A stretch of DNA of 64,000 nt from Fodinibacter sp963695175. Its GTDB lineage: Bacteria; Actinomycetota; Actinomycetes; Actinomycetales; Dermatophilaceae. The notes under the pieces are model-generated. The model made no database searches and was not told where the DNA came from. It saw only the letters and a program-made list of their open reading frames with translations. Shown here in pieces: positions 27,513 to 35,708 of the stretch (positions are counted from its first letter, which is position 1; every line of letters begins with the position of its first letter). The stretch spans positions 186,001-250,000 of the forward strand of contig CAVOGG010000002.1 of NCBI GenBank assembly GCA_963695175.1, written 5' to 3'. Both the position numbers and the translations under genes were made by a program.

Positions 27513-27887
27513 GACCGCTCTCCTCAGGTCGGGCCGCACGGCGACGGCGGACGACCCGCCCACCCTGGCCGACCGGCGAGGGGCATGGCCCGACCCGACG
27601 GGGACCGAACGTGAGCGGGACTCGCGGGTGCAGGCTCCGCGCTGACGGCAGAAACCGGGCGCGAACCCCTCTCCCATCCCGGACCCTACTCCTCGTCGTG
27701 CCCGGGGCCGACCCCGGCCAGAGGTCCCCGGACCGCCTTCGGCCGAGGGGGCCGGTGGCGGATCGAGGGCAACCGTCAAGGCCTCTCGACGCACGTCGTG
27801 TGGCCTGGCTCGTGGCTCTGAATCGCGCCTGCCCGTTGGTGACGGGTCCCACATCCTGGGACCAGGGAATGTTCTCCGCCCTACGAT
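27513..27887. other. 375-bp pflB-yceI intergenic region
   Basis: No gene is seen. The segment must hold the pflB promoter (reading left). It contains an inverted repeat GGTCCCA-N5-TGGGACC (27845-27863) close to the yceI side, of unknown function. No clear FNR/ArcA-type box was recognised, although pfl genes are usually oxygen controlled. Confidence 0.5.
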
Positions 27888-27905
27888 TAGTTGAACGGTC
27901 AACTA
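27888..27905. promoter_or_regulatory. MarR-type operator palindrome upstream of yceI
   Basis: TAGTTGAACGGTCAACTA has two exact 7-bp arms with a 4-nt spacer, the size and TTGA/TCAA half-sites typical of MarR-family operators. It starts 53 bp before the yceI ATG and directly follows a possible -10 box TACGAT (27882-27887), so a bound repressor would block initiation. No marR gene is adjacent; the regulator must be encoded elsewhere. Confidence 0.6.
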
Positions 27906-27940
27906 GCGAGGCTAGTCCCCGACAACAAGGAGTCCCTGCC

Positions 27941-28481
27941 ATGACCACCACCACCCTGAACACTCTGACCACCGGCACCTGGGCCATCGACCCCACCCAC
28001 ACCGAGGTCGGCTTCGTCGCCCGCCACCTGATGGTCACCAAGGTCCGCGGCTCGTTCACCGACGTGACCGGCACCGTGCAGGTCGGCGATGACCTCGACC
28101 ACAGTCGTCGCCACCGTAGTCATCAAGACCGCCTCGGTCAGCACCGGCACCGCCGACCGCGACACCCACCTGCGCAGCGCCGACTTCTTCGACGTCGACA
28201 CCTTCCCCGAGATCACCTTCGTCAGCACCTCCTACGACGGCGACACCCTCACCGGCGACCTGACCATCAAGGGCGTCACCAAGGCGGTCACCCTCGACGT
28301 CGAGTTCAACGGCGTCGCCACCGACCCCTGGGGCAACGACAAGGCCGCCTTCGAGGCCACCGGCGAGCTCAACCGCACCGACTGGGGCCTGACCTGGAAC
28401 GCCAACCTCGAAAAGGGCGGCGTCCTGGTCTCCGAGAAGATCAAGCTCGTCATCGACGTCCAGCTCGCCAAGCAGGCCTGA
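27941..28481 (+). pseudogene. yceI: YceI family protein, interrupted by a frameshift
   Basis: YceI proteins are lipocalin-like, isoprenoid-binding beta-barrels. The first frame, from ATG 27941 (AAGGAG upstream), reads TWAIDPTHTEVGFVARHLMV and GSFTDVTGTVQVGDDL, then turns into low-quality Arg/His sequence. The frame one base on continues the family from about 28100: TASVSTGTADRDTHLRSADF, FPEITFVSTSY, LTIKGVTKAVTLDVEF and a normal C terminus ending QLAKQA. Removing one base (or adding two) near 28095-28105 restores a 179-residue protein of family length. It may be a true pseudogene or an assembly indel; the rest of the gene is not degraded, which favours a recent event or an error. Confidence 0.88.
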
Positions 28482-28523
28482 ACCACACCCACCCTCGCCG
28501 CGGACCCTCCACCGCAGCCACCA

Positions 28524-28560
28524 GGCCGCCGCCCTCCCCACCCGGGGCAGGGCGGCGGCC
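28524..28560 (+). terminator. intrinsic terminator after yceI
   Basis: A perfect 12-bp stem, GGCCGCCGCCCT (28524-28535) with its complement (28549-28560) and a 13-nt loop, is followed by TTCGTCGT, about 40 nt after the yceI stop. It also lies just beyond the stop of the convergent small membrane gene. Confidence 0.7.
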
Positions 28561-28576
28561 TTCGTCGTGACCGATC

Positions 28577-28768
28577 TCAGATCCCGCCGCCCCCACCACC
28601 GGCGTCACCCACACCGGTCGGATAGCTGTTGTCGAGGGTGCCGTCGCGGCGGTACGTCGAGGGCAGGTCATCAGGGCCCCCGACGCCGGCAGATCCGCGC
28701 CGCCGGGCGGCGAGCACGGTGACCGCCGCGAACGCGACGAGGAAACCCACGATCCACATCCACCACAC
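28577..28768 (-). CDS. small single-pass membrane protein
   Basis: This 63-residue frame starts at GTG 28768, chosen because GGGAGG lies 6 nt upstream. It encodes one hydrophobic segment (MWIVGFLVAFAAVTVLAA), a basic RRRG stop and a tail LPSTYRRDGTLDNSYP ending in a glycine run. No family is recognised. Membrane topology and a good ribosome binding site support it as real; its function is unknown. It converges on yceI. Confidence 0.6.
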   Translation of the reverse strand: MWWMWIVGFLVAFAAVTVLAARRRGSAGVGGPDDLPSTYRRDGTLDNSYPTGVGDAGGGGGGI

Positions 28769-28979
28769 GGCTGGCCTCCCGGGGTCGGCCCGCCACGTGG
28801 GCGGGCAGTTCAAGGACGGTCCCACACGGCTTTCGGGGATGTCCAGCACGTCGCCGCACGACTCAGACCGTGCCCTTTCTGCGGGACAAGCTCGCGTTGC
28901 GATCCCTCCACACCGCCTGGCCGCCTACCCTGTGCGCGAGTCGACAAGGGCTCGGTGACGTCCGGAAGATCACTGTTCG

Positions 28980-29420
28980 ATGGAGACCGCGTTGATGGAG
29001 ACCACGTTGACGGAAGCCGCTTTGTTGGACATCCGCGTCCTTCCGTGGCGTCCGCGCAAACGGGTGTTGAAGCCGGACACCCTGCGCAACAGCGCGGGGG
29101 ACTTCGCGTTCGCCGGCGACGACCTCGGCGGGATCGTCATCGGTCTGGCGCTGTGGCTGGTCATCATCATCGCCGCGCCACTGATCGTCCTCGTCCTCGC
29201 GGCCGGGCTGTTCTCCATCGAGCTTCCCATCGTTGTCGCCCTCGCCGTGCTCCTTGCTGTCGCTCGCTTCACCGGCCTCATCCCGTGGACTGTCGTCATC
29301 CTCGACACCATCAGCGGCGCCGAGCGTCGAGAGTCGTACCGAAGCATCTGGCGCGCCACCGCGCGGATCAGGGACATCAACGCGGACCGTCACGTCAAGG
29401 TGCGCTGGGCTTGGGCCTAG
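28980..29420 (+). CDS. hypothetical membrane protein
   Basis: This protein of up to 146 residues has a basic N-terminal region (RVLPWRPRKRVLKPDTLRN), a hydrophobic block of about 50 residues that can form two segments around IVIGLALWLVIIIAAPLIVL and VVALAVLLAVA, then a polar C terminus ending VKVRWAWA. In-frame ATGs at 28980 and 28995 and a TTG further in make the start uncertain. No known domain is recognised. It precedes another small plus-strand gene by 55 nt. Confidence 0.65.
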   Translation: METALMETTLTEAALLDIRVLPWRPRKRVLKPDTLRNSAGDFAFAGDDLGGIVIGLALWLVIIIAAPLIVLVLAAGLFSIELPIVVALAVLLAVARFTGLIPWTVVILDTISGAERRESYRSIWRATARIRDINADRHVKVRWAWA

Positions 29421-29475
29421 GCCGCCGGTACTCCCATGCCCGCGATCTGACTAAGCCTGCATGTAGCGTCGGCGG

Positions 29476-29691
29476 GTGCGCGAGATCAATGTTGACGGCG
29501 AAAGGTTCGAGGTCGGCCTGCAGCCCGGCAGCTCATACGTCTACGAGCTGAAGTGGGTGTCGGGACCGAACGAGGGTTATGGGTTCGCCTGCGCCGCGTA
29601 CGGTGAGGGGCCCCTGGCCGACCACGCGATCGAGGACGCGATCCGCGACTTCCTGGGTCAAGTGGATCCCACCACCGGCTACATCGGCTGA
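29476..29691 (+). CDS. hypothetical 71-residue protein
   Basis: This small soluble protein starts at GTG 29476: REINVDGERFEVGLQPGSSY, YELKWVSGPNEGYGF, then DHAIEDAIRDFLGQVDPTTG. Balanced composition, strong codon bias and a terminator-like hairpin after the stop support it as real. No family is recognised. Confidence 0.6.
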   Translation: MREINVDGERFEVGLQPGSSYVYELKWVSGPNEGYGFACAAYGEGPLADHAIEDAIRDFLGQVDPTTGYIG

Positions 29692-29723
29692 GGCGGCGGA
29701 GCTGCCGCGCCGCTGCACCACGA

Positions 29724-29760
29724 AGCGCCCCCACTCACCGTCATGGTGGGCGGGGGCGCT
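29724..29760. terminator. bidirectional hairpin between convergent genes
   Basis: AGCGCCCCC (29724-29732) pairs with GGGGGCGCT (29752-29760), and an inner CACC/GGTG pair shortens the loop. It lies 33 nt after the 71-residue gene and 15 nt beyond the rtcB stop, so it can end both transcripts. Confidence 0.65.
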
Positions 29761-29774
29761 ACGTCGCAGTGGGT

Positions 29775-30944
29775 TCAGTCGCCCTTCACGTTGACGATCT
29801 GGCGCAGCGTGTGCCGCACCTCGACCAGGTCTGCCGCGTCCTGCATCACGACGTCGATGTCCTTGTACGCGCTGGGGATCTCGTCGATGAACTCGCGCGA
29901 CCCGGACCACTCGATGCCCTCCATCGACTCGACGAGCTGCTCGTACGTGAAGGTCCGCTGGGCGTGCCGGCGCCCGTACTCGCGCCCGGCCCCGTGCGGT
30001 GACGAGTTCAGCGCCAGGCGGTTGCCCTTGCCGACGACCACGTAGGAGCGGGTGCCCATGCTTCCGGGGATGAGACCGGGGGTTCCTGCGCTGGCGTCGA
30101 TGGCGCCCTTGCGCGACAGCCACACGTCCTTTCCGAAGTGCTTCTCCTTGGTCGTGTAGTTGTGGTGACAGTTGATGCGCTCCGACTCCTCGACGACCGA
30201 GCCGACCCAGGCCTCGAAGCAGGCGACGACGCGATCCATCATCTCCTCACGGTTCAGCAGCGCGAACGTCTGCGCCCACCCCAGCTCGCGGATGTACGAC
30301 CAGAACTCGTCGTCGCCCTCGACGAGGTAGGCCAGGTCGGGATCGGGCAGGCTGATGTACCTGGTCGCGCACTGCTGCTGCGCGACCCCGATGTGGTGCG
30401 TGGCGATCTTGTTGCCGACGCCGCGCGATCCCGAGTGCAGGAACAGCCACACGCGGTCGTCCTCGTCGAGGCTGACTTCGATGAAGTGGTTGCCCGAGCC
30501 CAGGGTGCCGAGCTGCAGAGTCCAGTTCTCGGCGTACCGGGCGGGGTCGAAACCGCGGGACTGCGCCTGCTCGGTCAGGTGCGCGATCCGCTCGATGGTG
30601 TGACCCCGCGTCGCGTCAGCGTTGTACTTCCCGGCAGACAGCGGCACGTCCGCCTCGATGGCCTCCCGCAGCGGCTTCCGGTCGGTGGGCAGGTCCGCTG
30701 CGGTGTACTGGGTGCGGACGGCGATCATCCCGCACCCGATGTCCACGCCGACCGCAGCAGGCATGATCGCCCCGAGCGTCGGCAGAACGGCACCCACCGC
30801 GCAGCCCTTACCCAGGTGCGCGTCCGGCATCAGCGCGACGTGCGGGTAGATGAAGGGCATCTCGCTCGTGCGCTGCACCTGCTCGCGGGTGGCGTCCTCC
30901 AGGATGCTCGCCCAGTTCATGAACCGCGGCGTGACCTGCCGCAT
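29775..30944 (-). CDS. rtcB: RNA-splicing ligase RtcB
   Basis: RtcB joins RNA 2',3'-cyclic phosphate or 3'-phosphate ends to 5'-OH ends using GTP and Mn2+. The 389-residue bacterial-type protein has MPDAHLGKGCAVGAV (39-53), the metal ligand block GVDIGCGM (Asp68, Cys71), GSGNHFIEV, LHSGSRGVG, and the guanylated histidine His317 in SSPHGAGREYGRR. ATG 30944 has AAGGGG upstream. Neither archease, rtcA nor an rtcR regulator is beside it, so it stands alone. In bacteria it is linked to tRNA or rRNA repair after nuclease damage. Confidence 0.95.
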   Translation of the reverse strand: MRQVTPRFMNWASILEDATREQVQRTSEMPFIYPHVALMPDAHLGKGCAVGAVLPTLGAIMPAAVGVDIGCGMIAVRTQYTAADLPTDRKPLREAIEADVPLSAGKYNADATRGHTIERIAHLTEQAQSRGFDPARYAENWTLQLGTLGSGNHFIEVSLDEDDRVWLFLHSGSRGVGNKIATHHIGVAQQQCATRYISLPDPDLAYLVEGDDEFWSYIRELGWAQTFALLNREEMMDRVVACFEAWVGSVVEESERINCHHNYTTKEKHFGKDVWLSRKGAIDASAGTPGLIPGSMGTRSYVVVGKGNRLALNSSPHGAGREYGRRHAQRTFTYEQLVESMEGIEWSGSREFIDEIPSAYKDIDVVMQDAADLVEVRHTLRQIVNVKGD

Positions 30945-31136
30945 GGTCGACCCCTTACTCGTCGGCTTGCCCTCCTCCCGTGGTGGGCGGGCGATTTCGT
31001 GGTGAACGGTACGTCGTCGCGTCCGAGCGCGCCTCGAGTTTTCCGGTCGCCTCCTGACGTGAAGAACCAGCGGAGCCGCAGATGGCGCGGCCGGCTGGTG
31101 GCGTAGTGCTGCCCATTGCCACGAGGGTGAGGTGCG

Positions 31137-32081
31137 TCATCCGCGGGCGGTGGAGGTGTCGACGTCGCGGAACTCCGGCCGTCTGAGGCCGGCGGTGAGC
31201 CGGGTGACCAAGGCGTACGCCAGGTAGGCAGCGACGGCCGTCACGAGCGCGTCGGTGATGCGCACCCAGCCCTCGGTCCGCCAGGCCCGCAGGAACGCGA
31301 GCTGGTCCGGCTCGTCGAGGCCGTTGGCGGCCAACGCGACGGCGAAGTCGGTCACCAGCATCAGCAGGAACGCGGCCCACCACCAGGCGACTGACCTGGG
31401 GCGCGGGTCCGGCCGCTCATCACCCAGACCGGATCGGATCCCCGCGCGCAGGTCAGCCACGAGCCGGTACGGGCGGACCAGGTTCAGCACCGGGACGAAC
31501 CACACCCCGACGGCCCACCCACTGCCGTGGGCGAGCAGTCTCGGGTCGACCCGGTCGCAGCGGTAGGCCGACCACAGCCACGCAACGAACACCACCCCAG
31601 CCAGGAGGTACACCCCGAACTCGACCAGCGGCACGACCGCGTCGAGTGTGTCGTAGGCGTTGGCCTCGTCCACCCCGTACCCGGCACCGTTGAGGGCCTG
31701 GTCGACCAGCGACAACGTCCACAGGCCCATGCCGAAGGAGGCCGCGGCCACAACGCCGTTCACGAGCAGCACGGCACGCAGGACCCCTGCCGCCGCGAAG
31801 AACCACCGCGGAAGCCGCGGGCGTGGCGGGTAGGCGCGACCGTGCCGGAGGCGATCGGTCCACTGCTGCCCGTCCCACCACCGCTGGCGGACCTTGCCGC
31901 CGGCCATGGGGTCGTCGTGCCAGCCGGGATCGCTGAACCTGGGCGCTTGCACCGCTCCCGCCCCGCCTCCGGCCGACATCCACGAGTCGGTCCAGCCTCG
32001 CCCGTCCCAGCGGCGCACCCTCGTCGGATCCTCCGGATCCGGGTACCAGCCCGGGACCGCCCCATCCATCAATGCCGTCAT
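31137..32081 (-). CDS. DUF2510-DUF4328 membrane protein
   Basis: Two N-terminal DUF2510 motifs (VPGWYPDPEDPTRVRRWDGR near residue 10 and PGWHDDPMAGGKVRQRWWDG near residue 55) are followed by a DUF4328 membrane domain with four to five hydrophobic segments and the signature WFVPVLNLVRPYR. The architecture is common in actinobacteria; its function is unknown. ATGs at 32069, 32081 and 32093 are all possible and none has a good ribosome binding site. The gene appears monocistronic. Confidence 0.82.
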   Translation of the reverse strand: MTALMDGAVPGWYPDPEDPTRVRRWDGRGWTDSWMSAGGGAGAVQAPRFSDPGWHDDPMAGGKVRQRWWDGQQWTDRLRHGRAYPPRPRLPRWFFAAAGVLRAVLLVNGVVAAASFGMGLWTLSLVDQALNGAGYGVDEANAYDTLDAVVPLVEFGVYLLAGVVFVAWLWSAYRCDRVDPRLLAHGSGWAVGVWFVPVLNLVRPYRLVADLRAGIRSGLGDERPDPRPRSVAWWWAAFLLMLVTDFAVALAANGLDEPDQLAFLRAWRTEGWVRITDALVTAVAAYLAYALVTRLTAGLRRPEFRDVDTSTARG

Positions 32082-32214
32082 GGCGCCGATCATCGCGAAG
32101 GCCGGTGCGGCGCGCGACCGGTTCGGAAGAATGACCCGAAACACCTGGCGGGCCAGCGGTCGCCACGCCCACTCACCTCTGCGTCGCCTGCGGGGTGATG
32201 GCCCACAGGCCGCC

Positions 32215-32517
32215 TCAGTCGGCCAGCAGGCTGCGGAGGGTCGCGCAATGTTGCTGGTAGGCGCGGCGGCCGGCCTTCGTCACCTTGTACGCCGTCACCG
32301 CGCCTCGTCCACGTCCGATCTTCGTGATCGTCACGTAGCCGGCTGACTCCAGGGCGGCAGTCTGCTTGGAGAGGTCTGAGTCGCTGACGCCAAGGTGCTC
32401 TCGCAGGAAGGCGAAGTCCGAGGACGTCGAGCCGGCCAGCACCGCCATGATGGCAAGCCGCTTGGGGGCGTTGAGGATCGGATCAAGGCCGTCGAGGGCT
32501 GAGGGCGTTTGGGTCAC
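32215..32517 (-). CDS. winged-helix transcriptional regulator (HTH_34/MarR-like)
   Basis: This 100-residue protein consists of one winged-helix domain: ILNAPKRLAIMAVLAGS, DFAFLREHLGVSDSDLSKQT, ALESAGYVTITKIGRGRGA. Such single-domain regulators usually pair with a membrane protein. Its GTG start (32517) overlaps the stop of the upstream membrane-protein gene by 4 nt, so the two are co-translated. Palindromes at the start of that partner gene are candidate binding sites for it. Confidence 0.87.
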   Translation of the reverse strand: MTQTPSALDGLDPILNAPKRLAIMAVLAGSTSSDFAFLREHLGVSDSDLSKQTAALESAGYVTITKIGRGRGAVTAYKVTKAGRRAYQQHCATLRSLLAD

Positions 32518-32987
32518 GGCAGCCGCTCACGGATGCGCGTGGCGATGGCGGCGTACTCGTGCTCGTACCGCGCGACGACCGCCCACGTGCCGACGCCTGC
32601 GACAGCAGCACCCGCCCACACGGCGAGCTGCGCACCGACCAGCCAGGCCGCACCAGCGACGACGGCAGCTCCGAGCACCATGCGCAGCACGGCCCCGAGG
32701 AAGTCGCGGGGTGGCCGTCCGCTGGGATAGGTCCCTCGACGTCGCCGGTCCCACGCGATCATCAGGAACAGCGCCAGGACCAGGCCCAGCTGCGCGAACG
32801 CCTGCGCAGCATCCTCGAGCAGGCCGATCACCAAGGCGAAGGCCGCGGCCCACAGACCGAAGGCAACCGGCCACCAGGCGGGCGTGGGGGGAAGGGTGAC
32901 CCAGGAGGCGAGCTCCCCGCGCTCGACCTCGTCAAGTTGCGCTCGAACCGAGTCCGGCAGACCGTTGCTTTCCATGATGGAAACCAT
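32514..32987 (-). CDS. membrane protein co-transcribed with winged-helix regulator
   Basis: A protein of about 157 residues has a soluble N-terminal helix (PDSVRAQLDEVERGELASW), four hydrophobic segments between residues 38 and 130 (paired by the basic loop WDRRRRGTYPSG), and a charged C-terminal helix. No named family is recognised; paired regulator-membrane cassettes of this shape are frequent in actinobacteria. Starts at ATG 32987 and 32975 are both in frame. The initiation region overlaps palindromic sequence, which suggests autoregulation. Confidence 0.7.
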   Translation of the reverse strand: MVSIMESNGLPDSVRAQLDEVERGELASWVTLPPTPAWWPVAFGLWAAAFALVIGLLEDAAQAFAQLGLVLALFLMIAWDRRRRGTYPSGRPPRDFLGAVLRMVLGAAVVAGAAWLVGAQLAVWAGAAVAGVGTWAVVARYEHEYAAIATRIRERLP

Positions 32988-33002
32988 AGGGAATGCTTTC
33001 CC
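32969..33002. promoter_or_regulatory. two adjacent palindromes over the membrane-protein start
   Basis: TTTCCAT-G-ATGGAAA (32969-32983, exact 7-bp arms) covers the start codons, and GGGAA-N4-TTCCC (32989-33002) follows 6 bp away. They share a TTTCC/GGAAA theme. They are candidate operators for the winged-helix regulator encoded in the same operon. Confidence 0.45.
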
Positions 33003-33094
33003 GATTGGCAAGTGATGCGCCAGGGGACCCGCCATCGTCCGCATCCCAGGGCGGCAGCCGCCGCTGCCGGCCTGTGAGGTGTCACGATGACCTC

Positions 33095-33757
33095 GTGCCT
33101 GTCCCTTCACCGCGGCCGTCCGCGCGGACCGTCCTGTCTGGTCTGCTCGAGCCTGGTGACGTGACCTTCGACGAACGCCGGCCGCTGGCTGGCCCGCGAC
33201 GCAGGCGGGGCGAGTTCGAGGCGAGCTACGCGGTCGTGGACGCACACGGCTCGGGGGTCCGGTTCCTCCTCGACGACGTCGACGTCACGTTTGCTGGCAG
33301 CACGTTCTCTGCCTGCGTGTTCGAGGAGAAGCGGACGTGGTTCGCATCGGGGTCGTTCGGCCACACCTCGGCCCGGTCCTTCTACCGAGGATGCCGCTTC
33401 GTGGGTGTGGATTTCGGCCTGCGGGGCTTCAGCCTCGGGTGGGCGAGATTCGAGGACTGCGCCTTCGAACGCTGCCGGACCCAGCACCTGTCCTCGGTCC
33501 GAGCGGACCTCGTCGGCTGCCGTTTCGTGGGACGGATGGACGACGCGCAGTTCCTCGGCGCCGATCCGGCCACCGGGATCCCCAACGAGGTCACGGACAA
33601 CGACTTCACCGGCGCGCAGCTCGGTCGGGTTTCGTTCCAGTCCGGCGCCCGGCCCGAGCAGCAGCTCTGGCCGGCCGACGTCGTCGTGGAGGGTGACGAG
33701 TCGAGCTGGGAGATGGTCCTGACGGCGGGCGGGGAGCCCCCTACGCCGGGCGAGTAG
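33095..33757 (+). CDS. pentapeptide-repeat-like protein
   Basis: This 220-residue protein has a middle region with short repeats of the right-handed beta-helix type: VTFAGSTFSACVFEEKRTWF, SFYRGCRFVGVDFGLRG, ARFEDCAFERCR, ADLVGCRFVG and later TDNDFTGAQLGRVSFQ. The aromatic or leucine spacing resembles degenerate pentapeptide repeats. Start GTG 33095 was chosen because upstream sequence in frame is low quality; this is uncertain. It has no membrane segment. Its function is unknown. Confidence 0.65.
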   Translation: MPVPSPRPSARTVLSGLLEPGDVTFDERRPLAGPRRRRGEFEASYAVVDAHGSGVRFLLDDVDVTFAGSTFSACVFEEKRTWFASGSFGHTSARSFYRGCRFVGVDFGLRGFSLGWARFEDCAFERCRTQHLSSVRADLVGCRFVGRMDDAQFLGADPATGIPNEVTDNDFTGAQLGRVSFQSGARPEQQLWPADVVVEGDESSWEMVLTAGGEPPTPGE

Positions 33758-33951
33758 CCAGCGGGATCCAGCTCGTGGGCGCGGTTTCGGGCCTTCGTGG
33801 CAAACCGTGTGCGGCGCGTCCCCGGTGGCAACTAGCCTCGTGGTGAGCGGCCGTCCAGCCGGTAAGGCGATTCACGGGTCGTCCCCGCAAGGGTTCGAGA
33901 AGGGCTGGAAGTAGACCCCGGAGTCGCGCCGCTCGGCGAGGACAACGGAAC

Positions 33952-33979
33952 GGCCCCCTCGACCGGAGTCGTGGGGGCC
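33952..33979 (-). terminator. terminator of the tRNA-Thr gene
   Basis: GGCCCCC (33952-33958) pairs with GGGGGCC (33973-33979), extended by an inner CGAC/GTCG pair, about 20 nt beyond the tRNA CCA end on the minus strand. The stretch 33758-33951 shows no gene. Confidence 0.6.
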
Positions 33980-33997
33980 AGACCTGTGGTGCTGCCG

Positions 33998-34074
33998 TGG
34001 AGCCGCCTAAGGGAATCGAACCCTTGACCTATTCATTACGAGTGAATCGCTCTGGCCGACTGAGCTAAGGCGGC
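33998..34074 (-). tRNA. tRNA-Thr (anticodon CGU)
   Basis: The minus strand folds as a full cloverleaf. The 7-bp acceptor GCCGCCT pairs with AGGCGGC, the D arm contains TAGCTCAGTCGGCCAGAGC, the T arm is GGGTTCGATTCCC, and the anticodon CGT lies at 34040-34038 in the loop CTCGTAA. The CCA end is encoded (33998-34000) after discriminator U. It reads ACG codons. No integrase or att duplication is seen beside it. Confidence 0.96.
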
Positions 34075-34106
34075 GGGCACCCGAGCGGGCTCGGGCACGC
34101 CGGACG

Positions 34107-34112
34107 AGTATA
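34107..34112 (-). promoter_or_regulatory. probable -10 box of the tRNA-Thr gene
   Basis: TATACT on the minus strand lies 33 nt upstream of the tRNA 5' end, in otherwise G/C-rich sequence. No good -35 hexamer was recognised at normal spacing. Confidence 0.5.
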
Positions 34113-34163
34113 CGGAGTCGACCGTCACGACCGCGAATCCCGGCCGACCAGCGCAGGACGGGC

Positions 34164-35708
34164 TCAGCAGCGCAGGCCGTCCTCGGGCACCGTGCCCTTG
34201 AGGTAGTACCTGTCGACGGCGCCGTCGACGCACTTGTTCGACCGGGTGTAGGCGGTGTGGCCGTCGCCGTCGAAGGTGATCAGCGAGGCGTCGGCGAGCT
34301 GGTCTCGCAGCCGCACCGACCACTCGTAGGGGGTCGCCGGGTCACGTGTGGTGCCGATGACGACGATCGGGTCGGCCCCCTCCGCGGAGATCTTCTCGGT
34401 CGTCCCCGTGGCCTTGACCGGCCAGTAGCCACACGGCAACGAGCTCCACATGAGGAACGGGCCCCAGGTGGGCGCGTCCTTCAGCGACTCCTCGGCGAGG
34501 CGGTGTCGCTCGGCCAGGTCGCTGCTGTCGGCCTTGTCGAGGCAGTTGACGGCGTAGATGACTTCCATGATGTTGCCCGCGTACTGGCCGCCGGGGTTGC
34601 GGTCGGCGTACTGGTCGGCGAGCTGCATCAGGGCGGTGCCGTCCCCGCCGACGGCGTCGCCCATCGCATCGACCAGGGTCTGCCAGGCACCCTGGTCGTA
34701 CATCGCCGCGGCGATGCCGAGCGAGGCCCAGCCCTCGGTCAGCCGCGGCACGGCGTTGTCGCCGGTACGGGGCAGCGGGCTCTGGTCCACCGAGGTGAGG
34801 AAGGTGCGCAGGCCCGTCATCACCTCATCCACGGTGTCACCCAGTGGGCAGTCGCCCTTCCTGACGCAGTAGGCCGCCCACTGCCGGGTGGCCAGCTCGA
34901 AGCCCTTCGCCTGGCCGAGGTTGAGCTCCTCCGGGGTGAGGTCGGGGGCGACGACGCCGTCGAGCACCATCCGGCCCACGTTCTTGGGGAACAGGCCGGC
35001 GTAGACCGTGCCGAGGTAGGTGCCGTACGACTTGCCGAGGTAGGTGAGCTTCTGCTCGCCGAGCGCAGCCCGCAGCACGTCCATGTCACGGGCGGCGTCC
35101 TTCGTCGACACGTGGGCCAGCAACGGGCCGGCCGTCGAGGCGCAGGACTGCGCGAGGCGCCGGGCGGTGTCCGCGAAGGTCTGCTCCTCCGCGGCGTCGT
35201 CGGGCGTGGGGTCGGAGCCCAGGTAGGCGTCGAGCTGGGTGTCGGTGACGCAGTCGATGGGTGAGGAGCGACCCACGCCGCGCGGGTCGAAGCCGACGAC
35301 GTCGTACGCGTCACGCACACCCTTGCCGACGATGAAGTCGGCGGCGCGGGCGTAGTCGACCCCGGACCCGCCGGGTCCCCCCGGGTTGACGACGAGCGAC
35401 CCGAGGCGCTTGGACTCCTTGCGCGCCGGCACCTTGACCAGGGCCAGCTCGAGGGTGTCGCCCTGGGGGTTGTCGTAGTCGACGGGAACCTCGAGGGTCG
35501 CGCACTGGGCCCCCTCGCAGTCGGTCCAGTCCAGACGCTGGGAGTAGAAGCGTGAGAGCGCCTCCGAGCCCGGAGGTGGGCTCTGCGGGGTGACCGAGAC
35601 CGACGGGGCGGGCTCCGATCCCCGGATGCCGTCGATGACCGAGCACCCGCTGAGCACGAGGGCGGTGACCGTGGCACCCACGAGGGCGGCGACTCGGCGA
35701 TGCTTCAT
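34164..35708 (-). CDS. secreted alpha/beta hydrolase lipoprotein (tripeptidyl aminopeptidase-like)
   Basis: This 514-residue exported protein has lipobox LSGC (Cys22). An alpha/beta hydrolase domain follows with oxyanion motif NPGGPGGSG, nucleophile Ser227 in GKSYGTYLG, acid in GTTRDPATPYEW and His in DGDGHTAYTR, ending with the TAP-like C-terminal domain. It belongs to the SlpD/SlpE tripeptidyl aminopeptidase group (S33-like) and probably trims peptides outside the cell. ATG 35708 begins the signal peptide MKHRRVAALVG. Position next to holB-tmk and tRNA-Thr is conserved in actinobacteria. Confidence 0.9.
   Translation of the reverse strand: MKHRRVAALVGATVTALVLSGCSVIDGIRGSEPAPSVSVTPQSPPPGSEALSRFYSQRLDWTDCEGAQCATLEVPVDYDNPQGDTLELALVKVPARKESKRLGSLVVNPGGPGGSGVDYARAADFIVGKGVRDAYDVVGFDPRGVGRSSPIDCVTDTQLDAYLGSDPTPDDAAEEQTFADTARRLAQSCASTAGPLLAHVSTKDAARDMDVLRAALGEQKLTYLGKSYGTYLGTVYAGLFPKNVGRMVLDGVVAPDLTPEELNLGQAKGFELATRQWAAYCVRKGDCPLGDTVDEVMTGLRTFLTSVDQSPLPRTGDNAVPRLTEGWASLGIAAAMYDQGAWQTLVDAMGDAVGGDGTALMQLADQYADRNPGGQYAGNIMEVIYAVNCLDKADSSDLAERHRLAEESLKDAPTWGPFLMWSSLPCGYWPVKATGTTEKISAEGADPIVVIGTTRDPATPYEWSVRLRDQLADASLITFDGDGHTAYTRSNKCVDGAVDRYYLKGTVPEDGLRC

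Noticed and set aside
33850..33910. tRNA-like fold ahead of tRNA-Thr (TCCAGCC and GGCTGGA arms with GGGTTCGAG inside)
   Set aside because: Only 56 nt long, the T arm does not pair and no anticodon arm forms; no second tRNA is supported.
34001..34074. tRNA-Thr as an integration site
   Set aside because: No integrase, no repeated tRNA 3' end within the window and neighbours have conserved order.
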